From NCBI RefSeq assembly GCF_017349075.1, contig NZ_JAFMOF010000004.1, positions 248,001-312,000 of the forward strand: a stretch of 64,000 nt of DNA, in the 5' to 3' direction. Positions 31,964 to 41,270 of the stretch are shown here, one piece after another. The first letter of the stretch is position 1. Each line of letters starts with the position of its first letter. This DNA comes from Streptomyces triculaminicus. Its GTDB lineage: Bacteria; Actinomycetota; Actinomycetes; Streptomycetales; Streptomycetaceae. Below the pieces are notes generated by a model that was not told the DNA's origin, made no database searches, and was given only the letters and a program-made list of their open reading frames with translations. The translations under genes and the position numbers were made by a program.

Positions 31964-33370
31964 ATGCCCTCGCGCCCTCGATGCCGGACCTACCAGGACC
32001 TGCTCGGCACGACGCTCGCTGCGGCGCTGAAGGCCGGCACGGTCTCCGCAGGCCACCGTGAACACGTCCTCGTGGAGAGCGCGTTCTCCGGACATCCCCT
32101 GCTCTCGCTTCCGCTGTCCGCGCCCGCGGACGCGCGGAACGCGGTCGAGCGGGCGCGCACGGCGCACGGGGTATGGCGGGGCGTACGGGCCTCCGACCGC
32201 GCCAGATGGCTCGCATGGTTGCGCAAGGGCCTCGCCGGACGCCACGGCGCCCTGGGCTCCGTCCTGACCCACGCCGCGGGTCTGGGCTCCGTGGACGCCG
32301 CCACCGAACTCCGGCAGGCCGACCGGGTGCTGCGCCACTTCGCGGCAGCCGGACGCCACGGGTTCGGCTCCTGGCAGCCGCAGGGCAAGGCCGGCCCCGG
32401 GGGCCCGCCGCACCGGACCGGGGAGCGGCCGGCGGTGCTCGCCTCCCAGGTGGACGACGCGCGGCCGCTGGCCTCCCTGCTCGAGGGGGCCCTTCCGGCG
32501 CTGCTGCGCGGCGGGGCGGTGGTCACCGAGGTCGACGTGCGCAGCGCCATGGTGGCGCTCGCGGTGACCTCCGCGGCGCGCCGCGCCGGGCTGCCCGCCG
32601 GTGCCTGGCAGTTGGTCGTCCAGGGCTTCTCGGATCACGCCACCGCCCGGGCGGTGCGCGCCGTTCTGACCGAGCACGCGGACGACTCCGCGCCGCAGTG
32701 CTGCGGGCCCGGACCGGCGCGTTCCACACGGGCGCGCCCCCGGCTGCCCGGACTCCTCGTGGTGCGGCACGACGGACAGGCGCGGGCGGCCGCTCGTGCC
32801 GCCGTCCGGGCGTGCTTCTCTCGTGCGGGCCGCGGCTGCGCCGCCACCCCGCTCATCGCGGTGCACGCCGCCCAGTCGGCGGACTTCCTGGACTGTTTCG
32901 TCCGGGAGGCAGCCCGGTTCACCCCGGGGAGCACGCTGCTCCAGCGCCGTCAGCCGGCCCTGTTGCTGGACTGGGTCGACAGCGCCGTCGCGTCCGGCGC
33001 CCAGCCCCTCCTCCTGGGCGGCCGGCCGGGTGACCGCCCCGACGGCTCCGCGCCGGCCGTCCCGCGACCGGTGATCCTGTTGGACGGCTCCCGGTGGCAC
33101 GAACGCCCCCACGAGCTCCCACTCGGCCCCCTGGCGGTCGTGACCCGGTTCACCTGGTGGGCGCAGGCCCTGGAACTCGCCCAGCACACCGGCTCCCACC
33201 TGAGCGTCTTCACGCGGACGCACGCGTCCCGGCTCGCCCCCCAGTTCGCCGGGCTGCCCGCCACCCGGATCCGGCTGAACCAACCGCCGGTCGCGGGCCT
33301 GCTGCCGCGCGGCGCACTCCCGGGCGTCGAGGGGCACGACGACGCCCGGGATGCCGGAGGCTTCCGCTGA
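31964..33370 (+). CDS. aldehyde-dehydrogenase-fold protein with altered active site
   Basis: 468 residues resembling succinate-semialdehyde dehydrogenases from start (ERARTAHGVWRGVRASDRAR) to end (SVFTRTHASRLAPQF, TRIRLNQPP). The catalytic Cys seems kept in GRGCAATP. However, the FELGG-type segment with the general-base Glu is replaced by a segment reading LLVVRHDG, and the NAD-binding EEIFGP motif reads ELPLGP, so the cofactor Glu is lost. It may be a pseudoenzyme or use another chemistry, for example acyl or thioester handling. ATG 31964 with a gggag site. It follows the NOS gene by 183 bases. Confidence 0.72.
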   Translation: MPSRPRCRTYQDLLGTTLAAALKAGTVSAGHREHVLVESAFSGHPLLSLPLSAPADARNAVERARTAHGVWRGVRASDRARWLAWLRKGLAGRHGALGSVLTHAAGLGSVDAATELRQADRVLRHFAAAGRHGFGSWQPQGKAGPGGPPHRTGERPAVLASQVDDARPLASLLEGALPALLRGGAVVTEVDVRSAMVALAVTSAARRAGLPAGAWQLVVQGFSDHATARAVRAVLTEHADDSAPQCCGPGPARSTRARPRLPGLLVVRHDGQARAAARAAVRACFSRAGRGCAATPLIAVHAAQSADFLDCFVREAARFTPGSTLLQRRQPALLLDWVDSAVASGAQPLLLGGRPGDRPDGSAPAVPRPVILLDGSRWHERPHELPLGPLAVVTRFTWWAQALELAQHTGSHLSVFTRTHASRLAPQFAGLPATRIRLNQPPVAGLLPRGALPGVEGHDDARDAGGFR

Positions 33371-33571
33371 GCCACCGGTGGGCCGGTCCGGGCCCGCCGG
33401 CCCGCCGCGTCATCCACTCGGGCGACCCGGCGCCCCACCGCCCGTATGGCGAGGGGAATCGCGGCCGGTGACGGTTACGCTCCATGCGACCGGGAGCGCC
33501 GTCCGCGTACGGGACGGGCGTGGGGCCCGGGCCGGCGCCCAGCGCGCGCCGCGGGCGGCCGGAGGAGAGAC

Positions 33572-34894
33572 GTGAGCGCAGGCAGCGCGGTGGCGACGGC
33601 CGCGGTGGCCGCCGTGACCGGCGGATACGCCCTGGTCTCCCGGCGCCTGGCCTCGACCGCCGTGTCGGCCCCGCTGGTGTTCACCGCGGCCGGCGTGCTC
33701 ATCGGCCCGGTGGGCCTCGGCCTCCTGGACCTGGAGCGCGACGCCGGTCCGGTGCTCACCCTCGCCGAGGTGGCCCTGGCGCTGGTGCTGTTCACCGACG
33801 CCGCCACGATCCGTTCGGAGGAGTTCCGCAGCGGCTGGTTCCTGCCCGTCCGGCTGCTCGTCGTCGCGCTGCCACTCATCATCGCGGGCGGCGCGCTCCT
33901 GGCGTGGGCGCTGCTGCCGGGCCTGACGGCCTGGGAACTGGCGCTCGCCGGGGTGGTCCTCGCGCCCACCGACGCGTCCGTGGGCAAGGCCGCGGTGTTC
34001 GCATCGCGCATCCCGGCGGTCGTGCGGCACGGGCTCAACGCCGAGTGCGGCCTGAACGAGTGCCTGATCCTGCCGGTCTTCGCCGTCCTCCTCGCCGGGC
34101 TGCCCGGGACGGCGGCCTCCCACCAGGGGGTCGCGGGAGTCTTCTGGCAGGTGCTGGTGTTCGGCCCTCTGCTGGGGGTGCTGATCGGGGGCCTCGGCGG
34201 GTGGCTGCTGCGCCGGGCGTGGGCCGCGGGCCTCGTCGCGCCCGACTGGCGCCGCATCCTCCCCCTCGCCCTCGTCACCATGGCGGGCACGCTCGCGGCC
34301 GCCACGGGCGGCAGCGCATTCGTCGCCGCCTGGGTCACGGGCTTCGTCTTCACGGCCGCCCTGGGTGCGGGTCCCTCCCCGGACGGCGCTCCGGACGGCT
34401 CCCCGGGCGAGGAGGACGACACGCTCGAGTCGGTCGAGCACCTGGCGGCGCTCCTGGCCGCGCTGAGCTTCATGGTCTTCGGCGCGGTGCTGCTCGGACC
34501 GGCGCTGACGCATCTGAACTGGCGTGTCGTCACCTACGCGGTGCTGAGCCTGACCGTGGTGCGCATGCTGCCCACCGCCCTCGCCCTCATGGGCAGCGGG
34601 CTGCGCCCGGCCACCGTGGCCTACACCGGCTGGTTCGGCCCCCGCGGCCTGCCCTCCCTCGTCCTCGGGCTGCTCGTGGCGGCCGAGGGGGCGCCCGGGA
34701 CGCGACCCACGGGCACCGTGATCGCGGTCACCGTCGGGCTGAGCGTCCTGCTGCACAGCGTCTCGTCCGTCACCCTCGCGGACCGGTACGGCCGGTGGTA
34801 CGAGCGGGCCGTGGCGCGCCGGGCGGCGCTGCGGGAGAGCGTCGCCGACAGGGTTCCCGGCCTACATCCCCTGCCCGAGTGGAAGAAGTGGTGA
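33572..34894 (+). CDS. Na+(K+)/H+ antiporter, CPA1/NhaP type
   Basis: 440 residues with about 12 hydrophobic helices. Helix 5-6 region LAPTDASVGKAAVF matches the cation-binding 'DP/TD' site and NAECGLNECLILPVF the next conserved patch. YTGWFGPRGLPSLVLGLLV near the end is the family's 'WxGxRG' segment. It exchanges cations for protons across the membrane. GTG 33572 directly follows a strong ggaggag site. It stands alone on the plus strand, convergent with the DUF2252 gene. Confidence 0.9.
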   Translation: MSAGSAVATAAVAAVTGGYALVSRRLASTAVSAPLVFTAAGVLIGPVGLGLLDLERDAGPVLTLAEVALALVLFTDAATIRSEEFRSGWFLPVRLLVVALPLIIAGGALLAWALLPGLTAWELALAGVVLAPTDASVGKAAVFASRIPAVVRHGLNAECGLNECLILPVFAVLLAGLPGTAASHQGVAGVFWQVLVFGPLLGVLIGGLGGWLLRRAWAAGLVAPDWRRILPLALVTMAGTLAAATGGSAFVAAWVTGFVFTAALGAGPSPDGAPDGSPGEEDDTLESVEHLAALLAALSFMVFGAVLLGPALTHLNWRVVTYAVLSLTVVRMLPTALALMGSGLRPATVAYTGWFGPRGLPSLVLGLLVAAEGAPGTRPTGTVIAVTVGLSVLLHSVSSVTLADRYGRWYERAVARRAALRESVADRVPGLHPLPEWKKW

Positions 34895-34925
34895 CCGAGG
34901 GCCGACGGGCGTGGGCGTGGGCGCG

Positions 34926-36326
34926 TCAGGCGTCCCGGGCCACGACGCGGCCGTGGTCCGCGGCCTCGGCGAGGGCCAGGAAGTCCTGCTCGTTGACGTC
35001 GGCGTAGGCCTCGGCGAAGTCGGCCAGCGCCCGGTCGAAGGCGTCGCCGCCGCCCAGGTACGCGGCGATGGCGATGCGGTCGCCGGAGCGGGCGTGGGCG
35101 CGGGCCAGGGTGGCGCCGCACAGCTCGCCGTAGACCCGCATCTGGCCGGGCGACATCCGCTCGGGGCGGGCGCTTCCCTTTCCGTCGCGCAACTGGCGGA
35201 CGTAGAAGTCGCGTTGCCGCCCGTCGATCCCGGCGGCGCGCTCCCAGCCGAGGAGGATGTCGCTGACGGCCTGCATCAGGCGCTGTCCGCAGACCACGCG
35301 TTGCCCTTCGTTGTCGTAGGCGCTCGGTCGTGCGTAGGGGGCCAGCACCGAGGGGACGGCCTCCTTGGCCTGCAGGATCAGCGGATCGTCGGCGTCCCTG
35401 CCGAGCATCAGCACGATCCAGCAGCGGGTGCCCACGCTGCCGACACCCACGACCTTGCGCGCGGCGTCGGCCATCCGGAACTGGCTCAGCAGGTGCCGGC
35501 GGTCGGAGGCGAGGCTGCGGCCGTACCGCTCGGCGAGCAGGCGCAGGCGTCCCTCGAGTTCGGCCCGCCGGTCGTCGGCCATCAGGTCGCCCAGGGGGAC
35601 GAGCAGGGGCGGATCGGCGGCGATCCGCCGGACGCCGTCGACGACCTCGGTGAGCCGCTGGAAGGCGTGCTGCTGGTCGCGGGTGCGCGCGCTCTCCAGC
35701 GCCTGGGACAACCGGCGGCGCCCCTGCTGGTCGAGCCGGTCGGCGAACAGCGCGCGCAGGCGCTCGGCCTCGTAGCGCGTGTACCAGACCTCGAGGTTGC
35801 CCCTCCCCGCGAAGTCGCGCATCGCCTGCCGGTACGAGCGCACGGTGGCGCGGACGACGTCCGCGCGCCGCTTCCGGGGGAAGCCGTTGTCCCGTCCGGC
35901 GATCGCCAGGCTGGCGGCCAGGCGCTTGACGTCCCACTCCCACGGGCCGGGCAGGGTCTCGTCGAAGTCGTTGAGGTCGAAGACCAGGCGGCGTTCGGGG
36001 GAGGAGAAGAGCCCGAAGTTCAGCAGGTGGGCGTCCCCGCACAGCTGTGCCTCGATCCCGGTACGGGGTTGGGTGCCCAGGTCCGCGGCCATGATGGCGG
36101 CGGCGCCGCGGTAGAAGGAGAGCGGCGAGCGCAGCATGCGTCCGTAGCGGATCGGCACGAGGTCCGGCACCCGGTCGACGCACTGCCGTTCGAGGATCTC
36201 CACGGGGTCGGTCCGGCCGGCGGGGAGTTCGCACGCGGCGTGGGCCGAGCGGGGAACCCGGCCGCGCGCCGCCTTGCCGCGCGCCGCGCGTTCCTCCGGC
36301 GCCGGATGATGCTCCTGCGTGCTCAA
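34926..36326 (-). CDS. DUF2252 protein
   Basis: 466 residues. The DUF2252 kinase-like core is clear: LCGDAHLLNFGLFSSPERRL, FDLNDFDETLPGPWEWDVKR and VVGVGSVGTRCWIVLMLG. The pattern GDxHxxNFG...NDFDE resembles aminoglycoside-phosphotransferase catalytic and metal motifs, so a phosphotransferase-like activity is possible but unproven. The protein is soluble. It lies 18 bases downstream of the membrane protein gene on the same strand, perhaps an operon. Confidence 0.92.
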   Translation of the reverse strand: MSTQEHHPAPEERAARGKAARGRVPRSAHAACELPAGRTDPVEILERQCVDRVPDLVPIRYGRMLRSPLSFYRGAAAIMAADLGTQPRTGIEAQLCGDAHLLNFGLFSSPERRLVFDLNDFDETLPGPWEWDVKRLAASLAIAGRDNGFPRKRRADVVRATVRSYRQAMRDFAGRGNLEVWYTRYEAERLRALFADRLDQQGRRRLSQALESARTRDQQHAFQRLTEVVDGVRRIAADPPLLVPLGDLMADDRRAELEGRLRLLAERYGRSLASDRRHLLSQFRMADAARKVVGVGSVGTRCWIVLMLGRDADDPLILQAKEAVPSVLAPYARPSAYDNEGQRVVCGQRLMQAVSDILLGWERAAGIDGRQRDFYVRQLRDGKGSARPERMSPGQMRVYGELCGATLARAHARSGDRIAIAAYLGGGDAFDRALADFAEAYADVNEQDFLALAEAADHGRVVARDA

Positions 36327-36344
36327 GGCCGTCTCCTTCCCTGT

Positions 36345-37316
36345 TCACCGCTGGTGTGACCGGCGGTGTACGAACCAGATGCCCGCCGCGAGGAGAGAGA
36401 CCGCGACGAGGACGATCAGGCCGGTGCCCCAGAACCCGTCGGCCAGCCGGATCCCCGCCACGGCGAGACCGGCCGCGAACGCCAGGGGCGCCACGGCCAG
36501 GGCGAGGAACCGCAGGACGGAAGCGACGCCGGCCGCCCTGGGCATGTGGCTGAGCCGCCCGGGGTGAGCGGCCTGATAGCCCACCGCGCCCGGGGTGTAG
36601 AACCGCACGGCCCTGTCCGCGAGCCGCAGGGTGTTCTTCCGGTAGATCACCGCGAGTGCGGGCACCCAGATCAGCGGCAGCACCATGCCCACGAGGAACA
36701 GGGCCGCGATCGGGAGGGCCGCGACGACCTGCTGGAGCTTGCCGCGTTTCTCGCCGCCGCCCACGATGCCGAGGATCGCCGCCATCCTGACCAGCATCGC
36801 CCATCGCGTCCGCCGGGGAATGCGGCCCCGGCCTCCCGGCGGACGACGCCGCACCTCGGCCAGGGACGCGGCGGCCGCCTCGGTCGAGGGGTACACGTCC
36901 TGAAGGACCAGCAGGTCCGCCACCCGGCGTTCGCTGCGGGGGTCGTGCCCGGCGAGGACGGCCAGTTCCAGCACCATCCGGGCCTGGGAGAGCAGGGCCG
37001 CCACGAAGCTGACCGGCATGAGGATCACGAACGGGCCGCCCAGCACGGCGCCGTCGGCGATCGTCATGCGGGTGCCGTGGGTGATGGCCTCCCGGCGTAG
37101 CTCGTCGTCCGCCGCCTGCGGCTCGCGCTCCCTGCGGCGGGCCACGGCGGCCGCGGCCCGGGGGCCGAACCGCCGCACCGCGAAGAAGGCCAGTTGCTCG
37201 GGCATGTGCTGCGGATCGGCCCAGATCATCGGCAGCAGCGCCTGGGCCTGGACCGTCACCGACTCGTCCGCGGGGGCCGGGCGCGGCCCGCCGGTGGTTC
37301 GCCCGCCGCCGTTCAT
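36345..37316 (-). CDS. hypothetical membrane protein
   Basis: 323 residues. The N-terminal soluble part contains VTVQAQALLPMIWADPQHMP. About five membrane segments follow: GPFVILMPVSFVAALL, VAALPIAALFLVGMVLPLI, a stretch at the VASVLRFLALAV region, and the last helix IVLVAVSLLAAGIWF near the C-terminus, ending in HRRSHQR. I do not recognise a named family. The start ATG 37316 falls in a 17-bp tandem repeat. A soluble charged loop (RRPPGGRGRIPRRTR) lies mid-protein. Confidence 0.75.
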   Translation of the reverse strand: MNGGGRTTGGPRPAPADESVTVQAQALLPMIWADPQHMPEQLAFFAVRRFGPRAAAAVARRREREPQAADDELRREAITHGTRMTIADGAVLGGPFVILMPVSFVAALLSQARMVLELAVLAGHDPRSERRVADLLVLQDVYPSTEAAAASLAEVRRRPPGGRGRIPRRTRWAMLVRMAAILGIVGGGEKRGKLQQVVAALPIAALFLVGMVLPLIWVPALAVIYRKNTLRLADRAVRFYTPGAVGYQAAHPGRLSHMPRAAGVASVLRFLALAVAPLAFAAGLAVAGIRLADGFWGTGLIVLVAVSLLAAGIWFVHRRSHQR

Positions 37317-37344
37317 CCGGGTCCGCCGTTCATCCGGGTCCGCC
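37311..37344. repeat. 17-bp perfect tandem duplication at a start codon
   Basis: Two back-to-back copies of gttcatccgggtccgcc (37311-37327 and 37328-37344). The first copy contains the start codon of the minus-strand membrane protein gene, and the second provides an out-of-frame extra ATG 17 bases upstream. Confidence 0.9.
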
Positions 37345-37565
37345 TTCCTCGGCTGTCGCCCTGGGCGGGGATCCGCCCGCGCGGCCGGGGCGTGCCCGTG
37401 GCCGCGTGGCGGTCTCCCCGTCACCGGTTCGGCCCGCACCGGTGGCAGTTCCACTGTGGCCCGGCGTGCCGGGGCCCGCCTCACCCGTTCCGGGTGACGG
37501 TGGTGGCGCTCCCCGCGGGCGACGACAATGGCGAAAAGGGCCGGGCCGCGAGCCCTGGAGGTGCC

Positions 37566-38930
37566 ATGAGGCAGGTCGCCGCCCCCGGAGGGGCACGGCA
37601 GCGGTGGAGCGCGCGGGTGGCGGTCGTGGCGGCCGTCGGCGCGGGGGTGCTGCTGCTGTCCGTGGCGGGGTTCAAGAGCGTGGCGCTGGTGGCCGTGGGG
37701 GCGGCGGGCCTGGCCGTCACGGCGGCGGCCGGGTGGTGGGCGCTGACGCGCCGGGGCGTGGCGAGGGGCGCCGCGCTGGTCCTGGCGGGGGCGGCGCCGC
37801 TGGCCGTCCTCGCGGCGTACGTGGCGGCGAGGCTGCTGTGGATCGTCGTGGTGTCCTTGGCCCTGTGGGCGCTGGCCGCCGTCACGGGCCGCTCCGCACT
37901 GAGGGCGGACTCGGCCCCCCGTACGGCCCCCGGCCGGCCGGTCCCGCCGCCCGGGCGGGCATTTCTGCTGATGAATCCGCGTTCGGGCGGCGGGAAGGTG
38001 GGGCGCTTCCGGCTGAAGGAGAGGGCGGAGGCGCTCGGCGCGGAGGTGGTACTGCTCGGCCCCGGCAACTGGGACGCCGCCGGGCTCGCCCGCGACGCCG
38101 TCGCCCGGGGCGCCGATCTGCTCGGTGTGGCAGGGGGCGACGGGACGCAGGCGCTGGTGGCGGACGTGGCGGCCGAGCATGACGTGCCGTTCGTGGTGAT
38201 CCCGGCCGGGACGCGCAATCACTTCGCCCTGGACCTCGGCCTCGACCGGGACGACCCGTCGCGGAGCCTGGAGGCGCTCACCGACGGGGTCGAGTTCCGG
38301 GTGGACCTCGGACGCGTCGGCGGGCGTGTCTTCGTCAACAACGCCTCCTTCGGCGCGTACGCGGAGGTCGTCCAGAGCCCGGCGTACCGCGACGACAAGG
38401 CCGGCACCCTGCTGCGGCTGCTGCCCGACGTGCTCACCCATCAGCACGGCCCCCGGCTGACGGTGGGCGCCGGGGCCGTCGCCCTCGACGCGCCGCAGGC
38501 CGTGCTGGTGAGCAACAACCCCTACCGGGTGGGTGACCGTGCGGGGCTGGGCCGGCGCGACCGGCTCGACGGCGGCGTGCTGGGGCTGGTGGGCGTCACG
38601 GTCGACAGCGCGGTCCAGGCGGCCGACCTGCTGCGCGGGCGGCGCGCTCCGGGCCTGGTCTCCCTCACCGCCGGCGAGGTCGTCGTCGACGCCGACGGGC
38701 CGGAGGTGCGGGTCGGCGTCGACGGTGAGGCGCTGACGCTGCCCACTCCCGTGCGCTGTGTGTCGGAGCCCGGTGCGCTGCGGATACGGGTTCCGCGGCA
38801 CCGTCCGGGTGTTCCGCCGGCGCGGCCGCGTCTGGACTGGCGGCGCCTGTGGGAGCTCGCCGCCAGGGCGGGCCGCGCGCTACCCGCGGCCGGCTCTTCC
38901 GGAGCCGCGGGGCCCTCGGGGAGCGGTTGA
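37566..38930 (+). CDS. diacylglycerol-kinase-type lipid kinase with membrane anchor
   Basis: 454 residues. The first 120 form a hydrophobic region with about four membrane helices. The catalytic domain follows: FLLMNPRSGGGKVGRF, then GVAGGDGTQALVADVA with the nucleotide GGDGT motif, PAGTRNHFALDLGL, and NNASFGAYAEVV. The C-terminal lobe includes VVDADGPEVRVGVDGE, a substrate-lipid part. Such enzymes phosphorylate diacylglycerol or related lipids; DgkB/YegS-like specificity is uncertain. ATG 37566. The last 51 bases overlap the end of the opposing channel gene. Confidence 0.92.
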   Translation: MRQVAAPGGARQRWSARVAVVAAVGAGVLLLSVAGFKSVALVAVGAAGLAVTAAAGWWALTRRGVARGAALVLAGAAPLAVLAAYVAARLLWIVVVSLALWALAAVTGRSALRADSAPRTAPGRPVPPPGRAFLLMNPRSGGGKVGRFRLKERAEALGAEVVLLGPGNWDAAGLARDAVARGADLLGVAGGDGTQALVADVAAEHDVPFVVIPAGTRNHFALDLGLDRDDPSRSLEALTDGVEFRVDLGRVGGRVFVNNASFGAYAEVVQSPAYRDDKAGTLLRLLPDVLTHQHGPRLTVGAGAVALDAPQAVLVSNNPYRVGDRAGLGRRDRLDGGVLGLVGVTVDSAVQAADLLRGRRAPGLVSLTAGEVVVDADGPEVRVGVDGEALTLPTPVRCVSEPGALRIRVPRHRPGVPPARPRLDWRRLWELAARAGRALPAAGSSGAAGPSGSG

Positions 38931-39407
38931 CGGGTCGCGCGCGAGGGCGGACTGGACCGCGCCGACGACGACGTGGGCGGCGACGCCGACGAGCAGGATG
39001 TCGCCCGCCATCTGCGCCATGGTGGCGATCCGTGCCTCTTCCGTGTGGGGAGCGATGTCGCCGAAGCCAACGGTGCTGAACACCGTGAGCGCGAAGTACA
39101 GGGCGTCGGTCCGGGTCAGGGGCTCGGTGAAACTCCCCTGGTCGGCCTGCTCCACGAGGTAGTACGCGGCCGCGAAGATCAGCAGGAACAGCGGCACCGT
39201 GGTGGCCAGCGCCTCGACGGCCCGCAGCCGGGGCCGGGAGGACCGCATGATCGAACGGATCTGCCAGGTGAACAGGGCCGCCACGGCGGCCAGGCCGAGG
39301 ACCAGGCCCACGGCGGTGCCTCCCTCGAACCTCTTCTCCAGGGGGAGCAGGTAATAGGCGAGGACGAGGGCGGTCGCCGTACCGACGGGCCGCAGGGCCA
39401 CGCTCAC
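38880..39407 (-). CDS. two-transmembrane K+ channel family protein
   Basis: 175 residues. There are two early hydrophobic helices, a further one (LFLLIFAAAYYLVE), a pore loop with filter TVGFGD (inside FALTVFSTVGFGDIAPHT), and a last helix (GDILLVGVAAHVVVGAV). This is the Ion_trans_2 type of potassium channel without an RCK regulatory domain. The start overlaps the stop of the upstream DHA2 transporter gene by four bases (ATGA), so the two are translated together. Its end overlaps the lipid kinase gene tail to tail. Confidence 0.9.
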   Translation of the reverse strand: MSVALRPVGTATALVLAYYLLPLEKRFEGGTAVGLVLGLAAVAALFTWQIRSIMRSSRPRLRAVEALATTVPLFLLIFAAAYYLVEQADQGSFTEPLTRTDALYFALTVFSTVGFGDIAPHTEEARIATMAQMAGDILLVGVAAHVVVGAVQSALARDPSTAPRGPRGSGRAGRG

Positions 39408-40990
39408 CGGCCGGCCTCCCGGGTCTGCCGCTCGGCGGGCAGCCGGCGGGTGAACGGGAGGGCGCCGAGGGTGATGGCCGCGGCGGCCAGCACGGCGGCC
39501 TTGAGGCTGTCGAGCTGCGCCGTGGAGTACGAGCCGACGATCGCGTCCACCTCGGAGGACGGGAGTCCGGCGCGTTCGGCGGCGCCGCGCACCTGGTCCG
39601 TACCGACGAAGCTGACGCCCGCCTCCATGGAGATGCCGGCCTGTCGGCGGGCCGCGTCCGAGATCTGCGGGTTGTCCTCGATCTGGGTGGTGAAGGCGTG
39701 GACCAGGGCGCCGATCAGCAGGGAGCCGATGAGCGCGGTGCCCAGGGACGAGCCGAGGTTCTGCGCGGTGTACTGCAGGCCGCCCGCCTCGCTGCGTTCC
39801 TCCTCACCGACGCTGGACTGCACGACATTGCCGAGCTGGGAGGCGAGGAGCCCCATACCCACGCCGAGGACGGCCATCGCCAGGCCGAAGGCGAGGTTGT
39901 CGATTTGCGGCTCGATCGTGGCCAGCAGCCACACCTGCGCCACGAGGAGCACCAGCAGGCCGCAGCGCACCACCGTCCGGGGCGCGGCGATCCGGCCGAG
40001 CAGCGGGCCCGTCATGGCGGACAGCAGCATGGTCACCGACACCGGCAGCAGGCGCAGCCCGGTCTGGAAGGCGTTGAAGCCCTGCACGACCTGGAGGTAG
40101 AGGGGGATGACGAAGAACAGGCCGAGCAGGACGAGGTTCTGACAGAGCAGCATGATCAGGCCGGACCGCAGCGGCGGGACCGCGAACAACGACAGGCGCA
40201 TCAGGGGCTCCCTCCCTCGCGCCTGCTGCCGCCGCTCCCAGGAGCAGAAGAGCCACAGCAGTACGCCTCCCGCGGCGATGGCGAACACGGTCGGGGAGAA
40301 GCCGAAGACGGTGAAGGGCGGGTTCCGGGGTTTGAGCCAGCCCCAGGAGCTGCTCTGCAGGACGCCCAGGACGACGAGGGCGAGCCCGGCCGCGGACAGC
40401 GCCACGCCTCCCTTGTCCAGTGCGGTCCTCGGCTCCTTCGGGACGTCCGGGATCCACCGGATGACGCACAGCATGGCGATGACGATCACGACCTCGCCGG
40501 CGAACACCAGCCGCCAGGTCAGGTACGTCGTCACCCATCCGCCGAGCAGTGGCCCCACCGCGATGCCGGCGCCGGCCAGCCCTCCGACGACGCCGTAGGC
40601 GACCGCCCGTTCCCGGCCCCGGTACGCGCCGGCGACGAGCGCCGCGAGCGCCGGGAGGACGAGGGTGGCGCCGAGGCCCTCGATCACCGACCAGCCGAGC
40701 GCCAGCACCCACAGCTGGGGGGCCACCGAGGTGAGGGCGGACCCGGCTCCGTAGACGACCAGCCCGAGGGCGAAGGCCCGGCGGCGCCCGAACGCGTCCC
40801 CGAGCTTCCCGCCGGTGATCATGAAGGCGGCCATGACCAGGGTGTAGAGGGTGATGACGGCCTGGATCGCCGTGACCTCGGTGTCGAAGTCCTCGACCAG
40901 CGTGCTGATCGAGACGTTCATGACCGAGGTGTCCAGCACCATCAGGAACTGGGCCGTCCCGAGCACGATCAAGGCCCGCCATCGTTTCAC
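39404..40990 (-). CDS. MFS transporter, DHA2 (EmrB/QacA) type
   Basis: 528 residues with 14 predicted helices. Features are the motif-A segment GGKLGDAFGRRRAF, the helix 1 signature LDTSVMNVSISTLVEDF and motif C-like GVVGGLAGAGIAVGPLLGGW. The protein is a proton-driven multidrug exporter. The long periplasmic loop after TM13 (EDNPQISDAARRQAG) is typical. It is the first gene of a two-gene unit with the potassium channel; the 280 bases upstream separate it from a divergent membrane protein gene. Confidence 0.92.
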   Translation of the reverse strand: MKRWRALIVLGTAQFLMVLDTSVMNVSISTLVEDFDTEVTAIQAVITLYTLVMAAFMITGGKLGDAFGRRRAFALGLVVYGAGSALTSVAPQLWVLALGWSVIEGLGATLVLPALAALVAGAYRGRERAVAYGVVGGLAGAGIAVGPLLGGWVTTYLTWRLVFAGEVVIVIAMLCVIRWIPDVPKEPRTALDKGGVALSAAGLALVVLGVLQSSSWGWLKPRNPPFTVFGFSPTVFAIAAGGVLLWLFCSWERRQQARGREPLMRLSLFAVPPLRSGLIMLLCQNLVLLGLFFVIPLYLQVVQGFNAFQTGLRLLPVSVTMLLSAMTGPLLGRIAAPRTVVRCGLLVLLVAQVWLLATIEPQIDNLAFGLAMAVLGVGMGLLASQLGNVVQSSVGEEERSEAGGLQYTAQNLGSSLGTALIGSLLIGALVHAFTTQIEDNPQISDAARRQAGISMEAGVSFVGTDQVRGAAERAGLPSSEVDAIVGSYSTAQLDSLKAAVLAAAAITLGALPFTRRLPAERQTREAGR

Positions 40991-41270
40991 GCCTGCACCC
41001 TCTTCGCTTTCCGGTGCGCCCCGGTGACGGGCGAGCGGCCCCTTGTCCGCACCCTAGAACCGCGCGGCGACCGGCCGGGGTCTTGGCGGGGGGCGTGTCG
41101 CCCGTGGGCCCGGGGCCGGCCTCCGTTTGCGCTGTTCTCGAAGGTGTGGGCGTCTGGCGCCCGCTCCCGCGCTCACCCGGTACGGGTGATGTGGCGCCCA
41201 CCGGGCCGCGGTCACGCTGCTAAGGACAACCGTCCCCGCGCGTAAGCGCCCGGCCAGGAGGGAGCAGGAC

